Shown: positions 6,738 through 13,881 of the stretch, one piece after another
How the letters are laid out: every line of letters begins with the position of its first letter
How positions within the stretch are numbered: the stretch's first letter is position 1
From: Archangium sp.
GTDB taxonomy: Bacteria; Myxococcota; Myxococcia; Myxococcales; Myxococcaceae
Reading direction: 5' to 3'
Length of the DNA stretch: 13,943 nt
Assembly (NCBI GenBank): GCA_016793585.1
Contig: JAEUJR010000815.1
Span: forward strand, 1-13,943
Made by a program: the position numbers and the translations under genes
Notes under the pieces: generated by a model
Told to the model about the DNA's origin: nothing
What the model saw: only the letters and a program-made list of their open reading frames with translations
The model's database searches: none

Positions 6738-7339
6738 CCCTTCACCGAGTTCGACGACTTCTGCGGCGACGTCGAGTCCGTCAGGGCACCTTCGTCGACG
6801 CCGAGAGGTTGATATGCGCGCCGGTCGCTCGCTTCGGCCTTCATGTCTTCGACGAGAGCGAGCAGCTGCTTCGAGTACTTGCGCTTCGCGAAGAAGGCCT
6901 GCGCGTCGGGGATGAGCGGACCACCGATGAACATCGCGAGCGGCAACGGCTCGAGCCAGTCGGGAACGGCCGTGCGCAAGATGATGAAGCCGACCACCAG
7001 ACCGATGCCGGCGAAGGCAGCGCGAGAGATGAAGTCTCCTCCACGCCACGCGCCGTAGCCCCGCTTCTCGAGCGCGTGCTGCTCCTTCGCGAGGCGGAAG
7101 TACCTCGGGAGCGCCACCTCGAGCAGCGCCTCGGTCGTGCGCTGCCAATACGGGGCATCGTCGGCGAGCTCCTTGAACTGCCTGCCGGCCTCGACGAGCG
7201 CTTCCTGGGCGGCCTCCTTCAGCGCGGCCTCGGCCTTCTCGTCCCAGACGTCGAAGGCGGCGCGGCGACGTTCCAGCAGGGCGACGAGGTGCGCGGTGAG
7301 TTCGGGAAGCTGGTACTGGCTCGGGTAGACGCTGCTCAC
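6734..7339 (-). CDS. Conserved-looking membrane protein of unknown function, coupled to the pseudokinase
   Basis: I do not recognise this 201-residue protein. Residues 10-95 are charged and predicted helical (ELTAHLVALLERRRAAFDVW, then a Glu/Ala/Lys-rich stretch), probably coiled coil. Two hydrophobic segments follow at about 107-124 (AAFAGIGLVVGFIILRTA) and 131-146 (PLPLAMFIGGPLIPDA), joined by a short turn, as in a membrane hairpin with both ends in the cytoplasm. The tail is polar (SPQKSSNSVKG). I set the start at the GTG at 7339-7337 (VSSVYPSQYQ); the frame stays open to 7444 but would then overlap the divergent transporter gene and carry an Arg/Ser-rich N-terminus. No clear SD precedes this GTG, so the start is uncertain. 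The stop overlaps the pseudokinase start, so the two are made together and probably work together. Confidence 0.72.
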   Translation of the reverse strand: MSSVYPSQYQLPELTAHLVALLERRRAAFDVWDEKAEAALKEAAQEALVEAGRQFKELADDAPYWQRTTEALLEVALPRYFRLAKEQHALEKRGYGAWRGGDFISRAAFAGIGLVVGFIILRTAVPDWLEPLPLAMFIGGPLIPDAQAFFAKRKYSKQLLALVEDMKAEASDRRAYQPLGVDEGALTDSTSPQKSSNSVKG

Positions 7340-7422
7340 GGACGCACAGCGTAACGCGACCGCCTGCGTTTCCGAGCGCGTTCGGCTATGCCGCGCCCTC
7401 CACGAGAGGGGAAAAACACCCG

Positions 7423-9291
7423 ATGTCGACCGAGACGACCGCACCTTCGAGCCCGCGCCTGTTCGCGCGCTGGTTCCCGCTGGGCACCACCCGCTACTAC
7501 GTCTTCCTCGCGGCCATCGCCGTGCTCGTGCTCGGCCCGCTCGGCGGCATCACCGCCAGCTACATGAACTTCTCGCTCGGCTTCTTCGTGGGCGGGCAGG
7601 TGCTGGCCGGCATTCTCGGCTCGACGATCACCTACTTCTACGGGCCCGAGGGCAAACACGGCGCGAACTACATGCAGACGGCCGCGGCGTCGGTCGCGTC
7701 GATGGCGGCCATGGGCGTGCTCATTCAGGCGATGGTGTGGCTCGGGCTCGAAGAGCCGCCGGTGTGGAAGCTTATTCTCTACTTCCTGTCGGTCGGCATG
7801 TTCGGCGTCGGCGTCGGCATGATCTTCACGCCGCTGCTCGTCGACAAATTGCAGCTCACGTACCCGTCGGGCCTCGCGGTCGCGAACATTCTTCGCGCGC
7901 TCACCGATGTTCGCCTGCTCAAGCGGAGCGTCGGTCAGCTCGCCGCCGGCGTCGGCCTCGGCACCATCATTCCCCTCGGGCTGGAGCAGCTGGCTCACGC
8001 AGAGGCCGCGGCCGAGAAGGCTGCCGGGCCCGCGTATCAGCAGGGCATCGTGGCGAAGCTGCTCTCGCTCGACATCAGCATCTCGACCATCGGCGCAGGC
8101 ATCATTCTCGGAGCGCGCGTGACGGTGCCCGCGTTCATCTACGCAGTGGCGTGGGACGCGATGACGCCGTGGCTGCGCGAGAACCACTGGCTCGGTGAGA
8201 AGGAGCCGTTCCGCAAGTTCGCCTTCCTCGTCGCGCTCGGCACGATCATGGGCGCCGCCGTCGTCGACATCTTCTTGATCCTCCGGCAAGCGGCGCAGCG
8301 CATTCGTCAGGCCAACGTCGCGGCCACCGAAGCCACCGCGGCGCCCGTCGAAGAGTGGAAGCAGACGAACACGACGCGCCTGGTGATGTGGCTCGGCTTC
8401 TGGGGCCTGATGGTGATCGGCGTGTCGGTCGGCCTGCTGAACGTCGGCATCGGCTGGGTGCTGCTCGCGATCGTGCTCGCCTTCGCGATGATGCTCGTGA
8501 ACGGGATCTCGTTCGGCATCACCGACTCGAACCCGATCTCGTCGGCCTTCGTGGTGAGCGTGGTGATGATGGCGCTCATCGGGCTCAAGGCGCCCATCGA
8601 GGGGCTCATCGCGGCGAGCATCGTGTTCGTCGTGACGGCCATCGGCGGAGACATGCAGCAGGATCGTTCGACCGGCTGGCGGCTCGGCACGAACCGCACG
8701 CACCAGTTCCGCTATCAGGTGATCGGCGTGTTCCTCGGCGCAGTGCTCAGCGTCTACATGGCGAAGCTGTTCATGACCGCGTACCCCGAGCTGAAGGTCG
8801 ACGGTGGCGGGTCGGGCCAGTGGCAGAGCGCGATGACGCTGAAGATCGCCGGAGCGGTGCGCTCCATCACCCAGCCGAAGGCCTTCCAGATTCCCGCGAT
8901 GTTGATCGGCTTCGTGATCGGTCTCGTCACAGAGGTCATTCGCAAGATCGTCAAGGGCAACGCCCGCTACAAGGCGTGGATTCAGTCGAAGGTCGGCTTC
9001 GGCTTCGACTTCTGCTTCGACTGCTTCCTCGTGCCGTCTCCGTACGCGTCGTCGTTCGCCGGCTTCGTCAGCTACGCGACGAGCGTGTGGTTCAGCATCG
9101 GCGGCGCGGTGTCGTCGTTCGTGAACTGGTACGGCAAGAAGCGCGCTCCTCCGGCGAAAGAAGGCGAGGCGCTGCCCGAGGACATGTCGACGACGTCGCT
9201 CGTCGGTGGCGGCCTCATCGCAGGTGACTCGATCGCGGCGCTGGCGACCGGCATCGTGGGCCTGCTCTCACTCGGCAAGGCGAAGCAGTAA
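7423..9291 (+). CDS. OPT family oligopeptide transporter
   Basis: A 622-residue multi-spanning inner-membrane protein of the OPT (oligopeptide/YSL) family, which imports short peptides or metal-chelate complexes with protons. Hydrophobic segments run through the whole chain, at least a dozen. Family signatures are plain: GKHGANYMQTAAAS (77-90), TYPSGLAVANILRAL (146-160), FGITDSNPISSAF (364-376), GGDMQQDRSTGWRLGTNRTH (408-427) and GGGLIAGDSIAAL (595-607). The length is normal for a bacterial member and the gene looks intact. The start ATG follows GAGAGGGG, with the last G eleven bases upstream, a slightly long spacing. It is divergent from the pseudokinase unit across 83 bases and convergent with the DUF4261 gene, three bases away. 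With two peptidases in the window, peptide uptake is the likeliest role, but family members also carry metal complexes, so the substrate remains open. Confidence 0.95.
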   Translation: MSTETTAPSSPRLFARWFPLGTTRYYVFLAAIAVLVLGPLGGITASYMNFSLGFFVGGQVLAGILGSTITYFYGPEGKHGANYMQTAAASVASMAAMGVLIQAMVWLGLEEPPVWKLILYFLSVGMFGVGVGMIFTPLLVDKLQLTYPSGLAVANILRALTDVRLLKRSVGQLAAGVGLGTIIPLGLEQLAHAEAAAEKAAGPAYQQGIVAKLLSLDISISTIGAGIILGARVTVPAFIYAVAWDAMTPWLRENHWLGEKEPFRKFAFLVALGTIMGAAVVDIFLILRQAAQRIRQANVAATEATAAPVEEWKQTNTTRLVMWLGFWGLMVIGVSVGLLNVGIGWVLLAIVLAFAMMLVNGISFGITDSNPISSAFVVSVVMMALIGLKAPIEGLIAASIVFVVTAIGGDMQQDRSTGWRLGTNRTHQFRYQVIGVFLGAVLSVYMAKLFMTAYPELKVDGGGSGQWQSAMTLKIAGAVRSITQPKAFQIPAMLIGFVIGLVTEVIRKIVKGNARYKAWIQSKVGFGFDFCFDCFLVPSPYASSFAGFVSYATSVWFSIGGAVSSFVNWYGKKRAPPAKEGEALPEDMSTTSLVGGGLIAGDSIAALATGIVGLLSLGKAKQ

Positions 9292-9294
9292 CCC

Positions 9295-10041
9295 TCAGTC
9301 GACCATCGACACGCGCGCGACCTCGACGTTCTCGTCGATCGGCGAGGGCACGTAGTGCACGGTGAGCTTCTCGTCTTCGTCGCGACCCACGGTCTCGCCA
9401 GCGGGAATGCGAGTGCCGCGGCTGGCGACGTAGGCGAGCAGATCGAAGAAGAACTCCAGCGCGGCATTGCCCTCTGACGCAGGCGCGACGAGGAGCAGAT
9501 CGGGAAGCTCGAGCTGGCCCATGCCGAGCGAGAGCAGCTCGAGGCGTTCCGGCGTGCGCGCCATGCTGACGCCGTTCCACAACATGGTCGGGTACGTCGC
9601 GTCGGTAGCGACGCCCACATAGAAGTTCGGCTCGTGCGTGGCGCCCGCGTTGCCTTCGTAGACGCCGACCGCCCTCGAGACCTTCGTGACCGCGGCGACG
9701 ATTTGCGTGTGGCGTGCAAGCCCGACGGCGGTCTTCGTTTCTTCGCCCATCGTGGTGACGAGCAGGTGCGCGAGGTGCGGCGGTACGGTGAAACCGCCCT
9801 TGCGGAACGCCGAAATGCTGCGCGCGGCCGCTTCGTCGGCTTCGCCCTTCGGAACCGGAGCCGGCATCAACGCGACGAAGGTGATGATCTGCCCGGAGGC
9901 GAACTCGAGCACGTCGGGCTTCTCACCAGGCGCGTGCGTGAGCGCCGGCTCGTCGGGGAAGAGCTCTGCGAAGGTGGAGACGACGGCAGCGGGATCGACC
10001 TGAACCGGAGCCTTGAGGAGGACGAACGAGAGCGCGGGCAT
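9295..10041 (-). CDS. DUF4261 domain protein
   Basis: A 248-residue soluble protein with no signal peptide or membrane helix. Its C-terminal half resembles the DUF4261 domain: YPTMLWNGVSMARTPERLEL (150-169), LLSLGMGQLELPDLLLVAP (169-187), FFFDLLAYVAS (197-207) and GETVGRDEDEKLTVHY (215-230). DUF4261 proteins have no established activity; some occur with secretion or antiphage-type loci, but nothing here points that way. I chose the ATG at 10041 (MPALSFVLLKAPVQ). The frame stays open to 10359, but that stretch is Arg-rich and lies antisense-like inside the next gene. It starts five bases after the stop of the upstream exported protein, so the two are likely co-transcribed. A GAGGGG lies only one base before the ATG, too close to be a normal SD; the true start might use coupling. 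Confidence 0.72.
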   Translation of the reverse strand: MPALSFVLLKAPVQVDPAAVVSTFAELFPDEPALTHAPGEKPDVLEFASGQIITFVALMPAPVPKGEADEAAARSISAFRKGGFTVPPHLAHLLVTTMGEETKTAVGLARHTQIVAAVTKVSRAVGVYEGNAGATHEPNFYVGVATDATYPTMLWNGVSMARTPERLELLSLGMGQLELPDLLLVAPASEGNAALEFFFDLLAYVASRGTRIPAGETVGRDEDEKLTVHYVPSPIDENVEVARVSMVD

Positions 10042-10046
10042 GCCCC

Positions 10047-10421
10047 TCAGTGTGTCACGGCCGCTGCCTTGAAGAGCCGGAACTCGACGCACGAGCCCGG
10101 TCGAACGATCACGTACTCGGAGACCTTCGTGTCGCGAACAGACGCCGAGACGTGCAGGAGTTTTGGGCGCGGCCCGCGCTTCGGCAGTGGCACCGAGAAA
10201 TGGCCGTCCATCTGAAGCACGACGCCAGGCAACACTGCGCCTGCGACGCCACCGACTCCGGCTTCGTACTCGGCGACCGACACCACGACGTCGACCTGCA
10301 CGATCGAGAGCCCCGCCTCGAGCCTGACGAGCCCTGAGACGAGCGCCTTCGGGGCACACAGCTCGTCTCCTTCAGGGAGCACGAGCAGTCCGCTGAGCAG
10401 CATCGGAAGAAGCAGTGTCAT
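10047..10421 (-). CDS. Small exported protein of unknown function
   Basis: A 124-residue protein not recognised from any family. The N-terminus (MTLLLPMLLSGLLVLPEGD) is a likely signal peptide, though with few basic residues. The remainder is rich in Val, Gly and Leu with alternating hydrophobic residues (VQVDVVVSVAEYEAGVGGV, 41-59; LLHVSASVRDTKVSEYVIV, 88-106), which suggests a beta-sandwich. Two cysteines, Cys22 and Cys111, could form a disulfide in the periplasm. A KRGPRPK stretch lies at 81-87. It overlaps no coding frame on the same strand and ends five bases before the DUF4261 start, so these two probably form one transcript driven from the 74-base gap shared with the divergent 87-residue gene. 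Confidence 0.6.
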   Translation of the reverse strand: MTLLLPMLLSGLLVLPEGDELCAPKALVSGLVRLEAGLSIVQVDVVVSVAEYEAGVGGVAGAVLPGVVLQMDGHFSVPLPKRGPRPKLLHVSASVRDTKVSEYVIVRPGSCVEFRLFKAAAVTH

Positions 10422-10495
10422 CTGATGGTGAGATTCACGAACGGGCGGGATCGGCCCGGTGATCGCTTTTCGCCGTTGCGGAACACAGAGAGGCC

Positions 10496-10759
10496 ATGAC
10501 CGCTCTTCGTCGGCTGACGTGGCTCGTCGTGACGTTCTCGTGTGTCGCCAGCGCGCAACCTGAACCGGGTCGCGGGCCTCCGGGTGGACGTGGGCCGCCG
10601 CCGGAAGCGCTCAGCGCCTGTCAGGGCAAGTCGTCGGGAGCCACGTGCTCGATGACACACGACGGACGCACGATGGAAGGCACGTGCTTCTCGCCCAGCA
10701 GTGAATTGCCGCTCGCGTGTCGTCCGTCGGGACCACCGCCCGATCGCCCGCGCCGCTGA
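10496..10759 (+). CDS. Small secreted Cys-containing protein
   Basis: An 87-residue protein with a clear signal peptide (MTALRRLTWLVVTFSCVASA, cleavage expected after Ala20). A low-complexity Gly/Pro/Arg linker follows (about 21-36), and then a compact region with four cysteines at 42, 51, 64 and 75: ALSACQGKSSGATC, then DGRTMEGTC and LPLACRP. This A-C-x-G-K-S-x-G-x-x-C...G-x-C...L-x-C-x-P pattern is one I have seen in many small bacterial exported proteins with no assigned function; two disulfides are likely. The tail is again Pro/Arg-rich. The start follows AGAGAGG closely. The gene ends directly against the convergent S46 peptidase stop, zero bases apart. No partner is evident. Confidence 0.7.
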   Translation: MTALRRLTWLVVTFSCVASAQPEPGRGPPGGRGPPPEALSACQGKSSGATCSMTHDGRTMEGTCFSPSSELPLACRPSGPPPDRPRR

Positions 10760-12892
10760 CTACTTCGCGGTGCCGATCAGCTCGCGAACGAGGGCCGGAT
10801 TCCCCTCGACCTCTTCGAGCAGCCACAACAGGTACCGCACGTCGGCGTTCACGTTGCGCGCGATGACCGGGTTGTAGCCAAAGTCGTTCGCCACGTTCTC
10901 CCACACGCGATCGAAGTTCACGCCGACGAGCCGCCCGTTGCCATCGATGGTCGGGCTGCCCGAGTTGCCGCCCGTCGTGTCGCAGTCAGAGAGGAAGTCG
11001 ACCGGCACGTCCTTCAGTGACGAGTCGATCCACCGTCCGAACTTCTTCGCTGCGTACGCCTCGCGCACCTTCGCCGGAACTTCGAAGTCACCCTCCCCCT
11101 GGTCCTTCTCGATCACGCCGCTCAGCGTCGACTGCGGAGCCGCCGTGAGTGCATCTCTCGGCACGTACCCCTGCACCTTGCCGAAGGTGACTCGCAGGGT
11201 GCTGTTCGCATCGGGAGCCACCGGCTTTCCACTCTGCGCGAGCACGGCCTTCCGCCACGCCGGCCGCAACCGCAGCGTCGCGCCTGACCAGCGATCGCGG
11301 CGGTCCTTCAGCTCGCGTCGCTCGGCATCGATCGCGAAGCCGAGCTCGATCAGCGGATCCTTGCGCGCCTTCAGCTGATCCGGCGTCTCGTCGAACATCT
11401 TCAGGCGCTCGGTGAGCACGAACACCTTCGAGTCCGCGATCAGCTTCACCAACTGCGCTCGCAGCGCGTCGCGGTTCATTCCACCGTCAGCACGCAGCTT
11501 GCCGAAGACGGCTTCGACGGTCGGCGACCGCTGAGCCACCGGAAGATCCAGCATGCGCAGCACCCAGCTCTCGAGAATTCGCACGTCGACCGCGGGCGAG
11601 TAGCGCTTCTGATCCCGCTCGAGCCTGTCCTTCAGCCGCTCGAGGTCTCGCTGTTGGTAGCCCGGCTCGCGCTCGGCGTCGGGCTTCACCGACTCCGTCG
11701 ACTTGCGCACCAGCGTCACCGGCCACGCCAACGCGCGCGGGCCCCAGCTGATGGTGTCGAGGAGAAAGTCCCGCTCCCACGTCGAGCGTTTCTCGACCAT
11801 CAACGCGCTCAGCGCCTCGTACGCATCGAGCGCCGCCTTCTGATCGGCACGCTTGAGCGCCCACGATCGCACGCCCTCTTCCGCCGTCTTCTGCTTCTCG
11901 AGCAGCTTCCCGCGCTGCATTCCGGCGAGCTGTCCCTCGGCGTTCTTCCGTCGATTCAAGAGCCCGCGGAGATCGTCCGACGTCGCGATGCTCGCCTCGG
12001 CGCTCTTCGCGCCTTCGTCCTGCATGATGCGAATCCACTCGGCCGACACGCTCTTCGCGCGAGGAAAGTAGAGCTCACGCCGCTCGGCCATCTCGTCGGC
12101 CAGCCAGGCGCGATAGCTCACGCCCGGGTACCCGAGCACCGCCACGGCGTCGCCGGGCTTCACGCCCTTCGTCGAGACGGGAAACCAGTACGCCGGCTGG
12201 TACGGCTTGCCGTTCTCGTAGACGCGCACGAGTGAGAAATCGCCGGTGTGCCGCGGCCAGCTCCAGTTGTCGGTCTCGCCGCCGTAGTTCCCCACCATCT
12301 CGGGAGGCGCGTAGACGAGCCGCACGTCGGACAGCTCGGCGAACTCGGTCAGCGTGAAGAACAACCCGCCATCGAACGCCGCGAAGGTGCACCGCGTGCC
12401 GGCCTGCGCTTCACACTCCGCGACGAGCTGCTTCTGCTTCGCCTCGACCGACTTGAAGCGCGTGAGATCGTCCGCTCCCTGGGGCACCGCGCCCAGCCCC
12501 GCCGCGGTCACGTCGACGAAGCGCCGCGGCACCTGAATGCGAAACGCCTTTGCCGGCTTCTCCTCTTCGCGCGACTTCGCGAGGTAGCCGTCCTTCACGA
12601 GGTTCGCCTGCGGCGTGGAGTGCTCCTGCAGAATGCCGACGATGCAGTGGTGGTTGGTGATCAACAACCCATCGGCCGACACGAAGCTGCCCGAGCACCC
12701 TGGCAACTGCACCGCGTTCGCGAGCAGGCCGCCGCCCTTCTTCTCGTCCCACAACTTCGAGAGCGGCAACGAGAAGCCCTGCTGCTTCACCCACGCTGGC
12801 CCCAGCTCGAGCACCTGCTGCGGAGTCCACTTCCCTTCCCCGGCCAGCGACACCGAGGCCGTCACCACGAGCACGAGCGGCAGTCTGCGCAT
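10760..12892 (-). CDS. S46 family dipeptidyl peptidase (DPP7/DPP11-like)
   Basis: A 710-residue exported serine exopeptidase of MEROPS family S46, which removes dipeptides from the N-terminus of peptides in the periplasm. The start at 12892 gives a signal peptide (MRRLPLVLVVTASVSLAGEG) and the normal family length; the frame upstream to 13045 is antisense to the methyltransferase gene. The catalytic residues are in place: His82 in ITNHHC, Asp218 in WPRHTGDFSLVRVY, and Ser644 in TTGGNSGSP. Other landmarks are LPGCSGSFVSADGLLITN (63-80), NYGGETDNWSWPRH (202-215) and GYPGVSYR (254-261). In this family the residue 18 positions after the catalytic Ser sets specificity: Gly673 in DPP7 (hydrophobic P1) and Arg673 in DPP11 (Asp/Glu P1). 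Here it is Arg662 in NFDRVWE, so acidic P1 preference is predicted. A GGAG lies eleven bases before the start. Confidence 0.95.
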   Translation of the reverse strand: MRRLPLVLVVTASVSLAGEGKWTPQQVLELGPAWVKQQGFSLPLSKLWDEKKGGGLLANAVQLPGCSGSFVSADGLLITNHHCIVGILQEHSTPQANLVKDGYLAKSREEEKPAKAFRIQVPRRFVDVTAAGLGAVPQGADDLTRFKSVEAKQKQLVAECEAQAGTRCTFAAFDGGLFFTLTEFAELSDVRLVYAPPEMVGNYGGETDNWSWPRHTGDFSLVRVYENGKPYQPAYWFPVSTKGVKPGDAVAVLGYPGVSYRAWLADEMAERRELYFPRAKSVSAEWIRIMQDEGAKSAEASIATSDDLRGLLNRRKNAEGQLAGMQRGKLLEKQKTAEEGVRSWALKRADQKAALDAYEALSALMVEKRSTWERDFLLDTISWGPRALAWPVTLVRKSTESVKPDAEREPGYQQRDLERLKDRLERDQKRYSPAVDVRILESWVLRMLDLPVAQRSPTVEAVFGKLRADGGMNRDALRAQLVKLIADSKVFVLTERLKMFDETPDQLKARKDPLIELGFAIDAERRELKDRRDRWSGATLRLRPAWRKAVLAQSGKPVAPDANSTLRVTFGKVQGYVPRDALTAAPQSTLSGVIEKDQGEGDFEVPAKVREAYAAKKFGRWIDSSLKDVPVDFLSDCDTTGGNSGSPTIDGNGRLVGVNFDRVWENVANDFGYNPVIARNVNADVRYLLWLLEEVEGNPALVRELIGTAK

Positions 12893-12920
12893 GGCGGCGG
12901 TGTACTCCAGCGCGCGCCGA

Positions 12921-13880
12921 ATGGGCTTGCGGTTCTGCGAGCCAAAGACGTACCTCGTGATCGTGTCCGCCGCCGACGCCCTCGCCAACCGACTCACCAA
13001 GAACCTCAAGCCGCGCCAGGCCTGGGCGAAGAAGGAAGGCGTCACCGCTTTCCGCCTCTACGACCTCGACATGCCCGAGTGGCCCGTGTCGATCGACTCG
13101 TACGCAGGCGTCATTCACGTCATCGCGTACCCGAGAAAGAAGCAGCTCAAGGCCGGCACCGAGTCGCTCAAGGCCGAAGTGATCGAGGCGTGCACGAAGG
13201 GGCTCAGCGTCGCGCCCACCGACGTCATCGTGAAGATCCACGAGCCGAAAGCCTGGGGTGAAGGCCGCTTCGAGAAGTCGACGCCAGCCTCGCGCCTCGT
13301 CACGGTCGAAGAGTACGGCCGCAAGTTCGAGTGCAACCTGACCGACTTCCTCGACACCGGGCTCTTCCTCGACCACCGCGTCACGCGAAAGCGCGTCGGC
13401 GCCGAAGCGAATGGAAAGCGCTTCTTGAACCTGTTCGCGTACACGGGCGCGTTCACCGTTCACGCCCTCGCTGGTGGAGCGGCTACGACGACGACCGTCG
13501 ACCTGAGCAACACCTACTGCGCCTGGGCCGAGCGCAACTTCGCGCTCAACGGTTTTTCTCCCGGCCCGAAACACCGCGTATTGCGTGACGACGTGCTCGC
13601 GTGGGTCGAGCACGATCGCGGCGAGTACGATCTCATCGTCGTCGACCCGCCCTCGTTCTCGTCGTCGAAGAAGATGGGGCGGCGCTTCGAGGTGCAGCGT
13701 GATCACGCGTGGCTTATTGAGCGCTGTCTCGATCGGCTCGCGACCGGCGGCACGCTCTACTTCTCGAACAACTTCCTCGAGTTTGAGCTCGACGACGATC
13801 TCACTCCCGCCGAAGAGCTGAAGTCGCAGCCGCAGGACTTCCGTCAGAAGCTGCACCGCTGCTGGCGCTTCGTGAAGTGA
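12921..13880 (+). CDS. RlmK-like 23S rRNA methyltransferase (stand-alone)
   Basis: A class I SAM-dependent methyltransferase matching the C-terminal (RlmK) half of the gamma-proteobacterial RlmKL protein, which makes m7G2069 in 23S rRNA. Visible landmarks, numbered from this start, are ANRLTKNLKPRQAWAKKEG (22-40), FRLYDLDMPEW (44-54), NLTDFLDTGLFLDHR (139-153), the SAM-binding loop FLNLFAYTGAF (168-178), TTTTVDLSNTY (189-199), VVDPPSFSSSKKM (240-252) and FSNNFLEF (281-288). The C-terminal HRCWRF resembles the family's HNCW ending. THUMP and RlmL regions are absent, so only the K reaction is expected. The start is uncertain: ATG 12891 (329 residues, overlapping the divergent S46 start in a CATG), ATG 12921 (used here, 319 residues), or GTG 12957 and 12963, nearer to where similarity begins. 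None has a convincing SD. Confidence 0.88.
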   Translation: MGLRFCEPKTYLVIVSAADALANRLTKNLKPRQAWAKKEGVTAFRLYDLDMPEWPVSIDSYAGVIHVIAYPRKKQLKAGTESLKAEVIEACTKGLSVAPTDVIVKIHEPKAWGEGRFEKSTPASRLVTVEEYGRKFECNLTDFLDTGLFLDHRVTRKRVGAEANGKRFLNLFAYTGAFTVHALAGGAATTTTVDLSNTYCAWAERNFALNGFSPGPKHRVLRDDVLAWVEHDRGEYDLIVVDPPSFSSSKKMGRRFEVQRDHAWLIERCLDRLATGGTLYFSNNFLEFELDDDLTPAEELKSQPQDFRQKLHRCWRFVK

Positions 13881-13881
13881 C

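Noticed and set aside
5688..6812. Plus-strand 374-codon open frame over the pseudokinase
   Set aside because: Antisense shadow; composition dominated by Arg and Glu and no recognisable domain.
6738..7148. N-terminal extension of the pseudokinase frame
   Set aside because: The 137 extra codons lie within the coupled upstream gene in another frame, are Arg-rich, and the ATGA overlap gives a natural start.
7336..8703. Long open minus-strand frame (455 codons) antisense to the OPT transporter
   Set aside because: Product is His/Arg/Asp/Glu-rich low-complexity sequence typical of the antisense frame of a GC-rich gene; the plus-strand frame has clear OPT motifs.
10442..10458. CGGGC/GCCCG inverted repeat in the divergent gap between two small exported protein genes
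   Set aside because: Five-base arms are expected often by chance in GC-rich DNA; no other operator evidence.
12411..13856. Long open minus-strand frame (481 codons) across the methyltransferase and S46 start region
   Set aside because: No family motifs, Arg/Glu/Val-rich composition, and it is antisense to conserved RlmK motifs.
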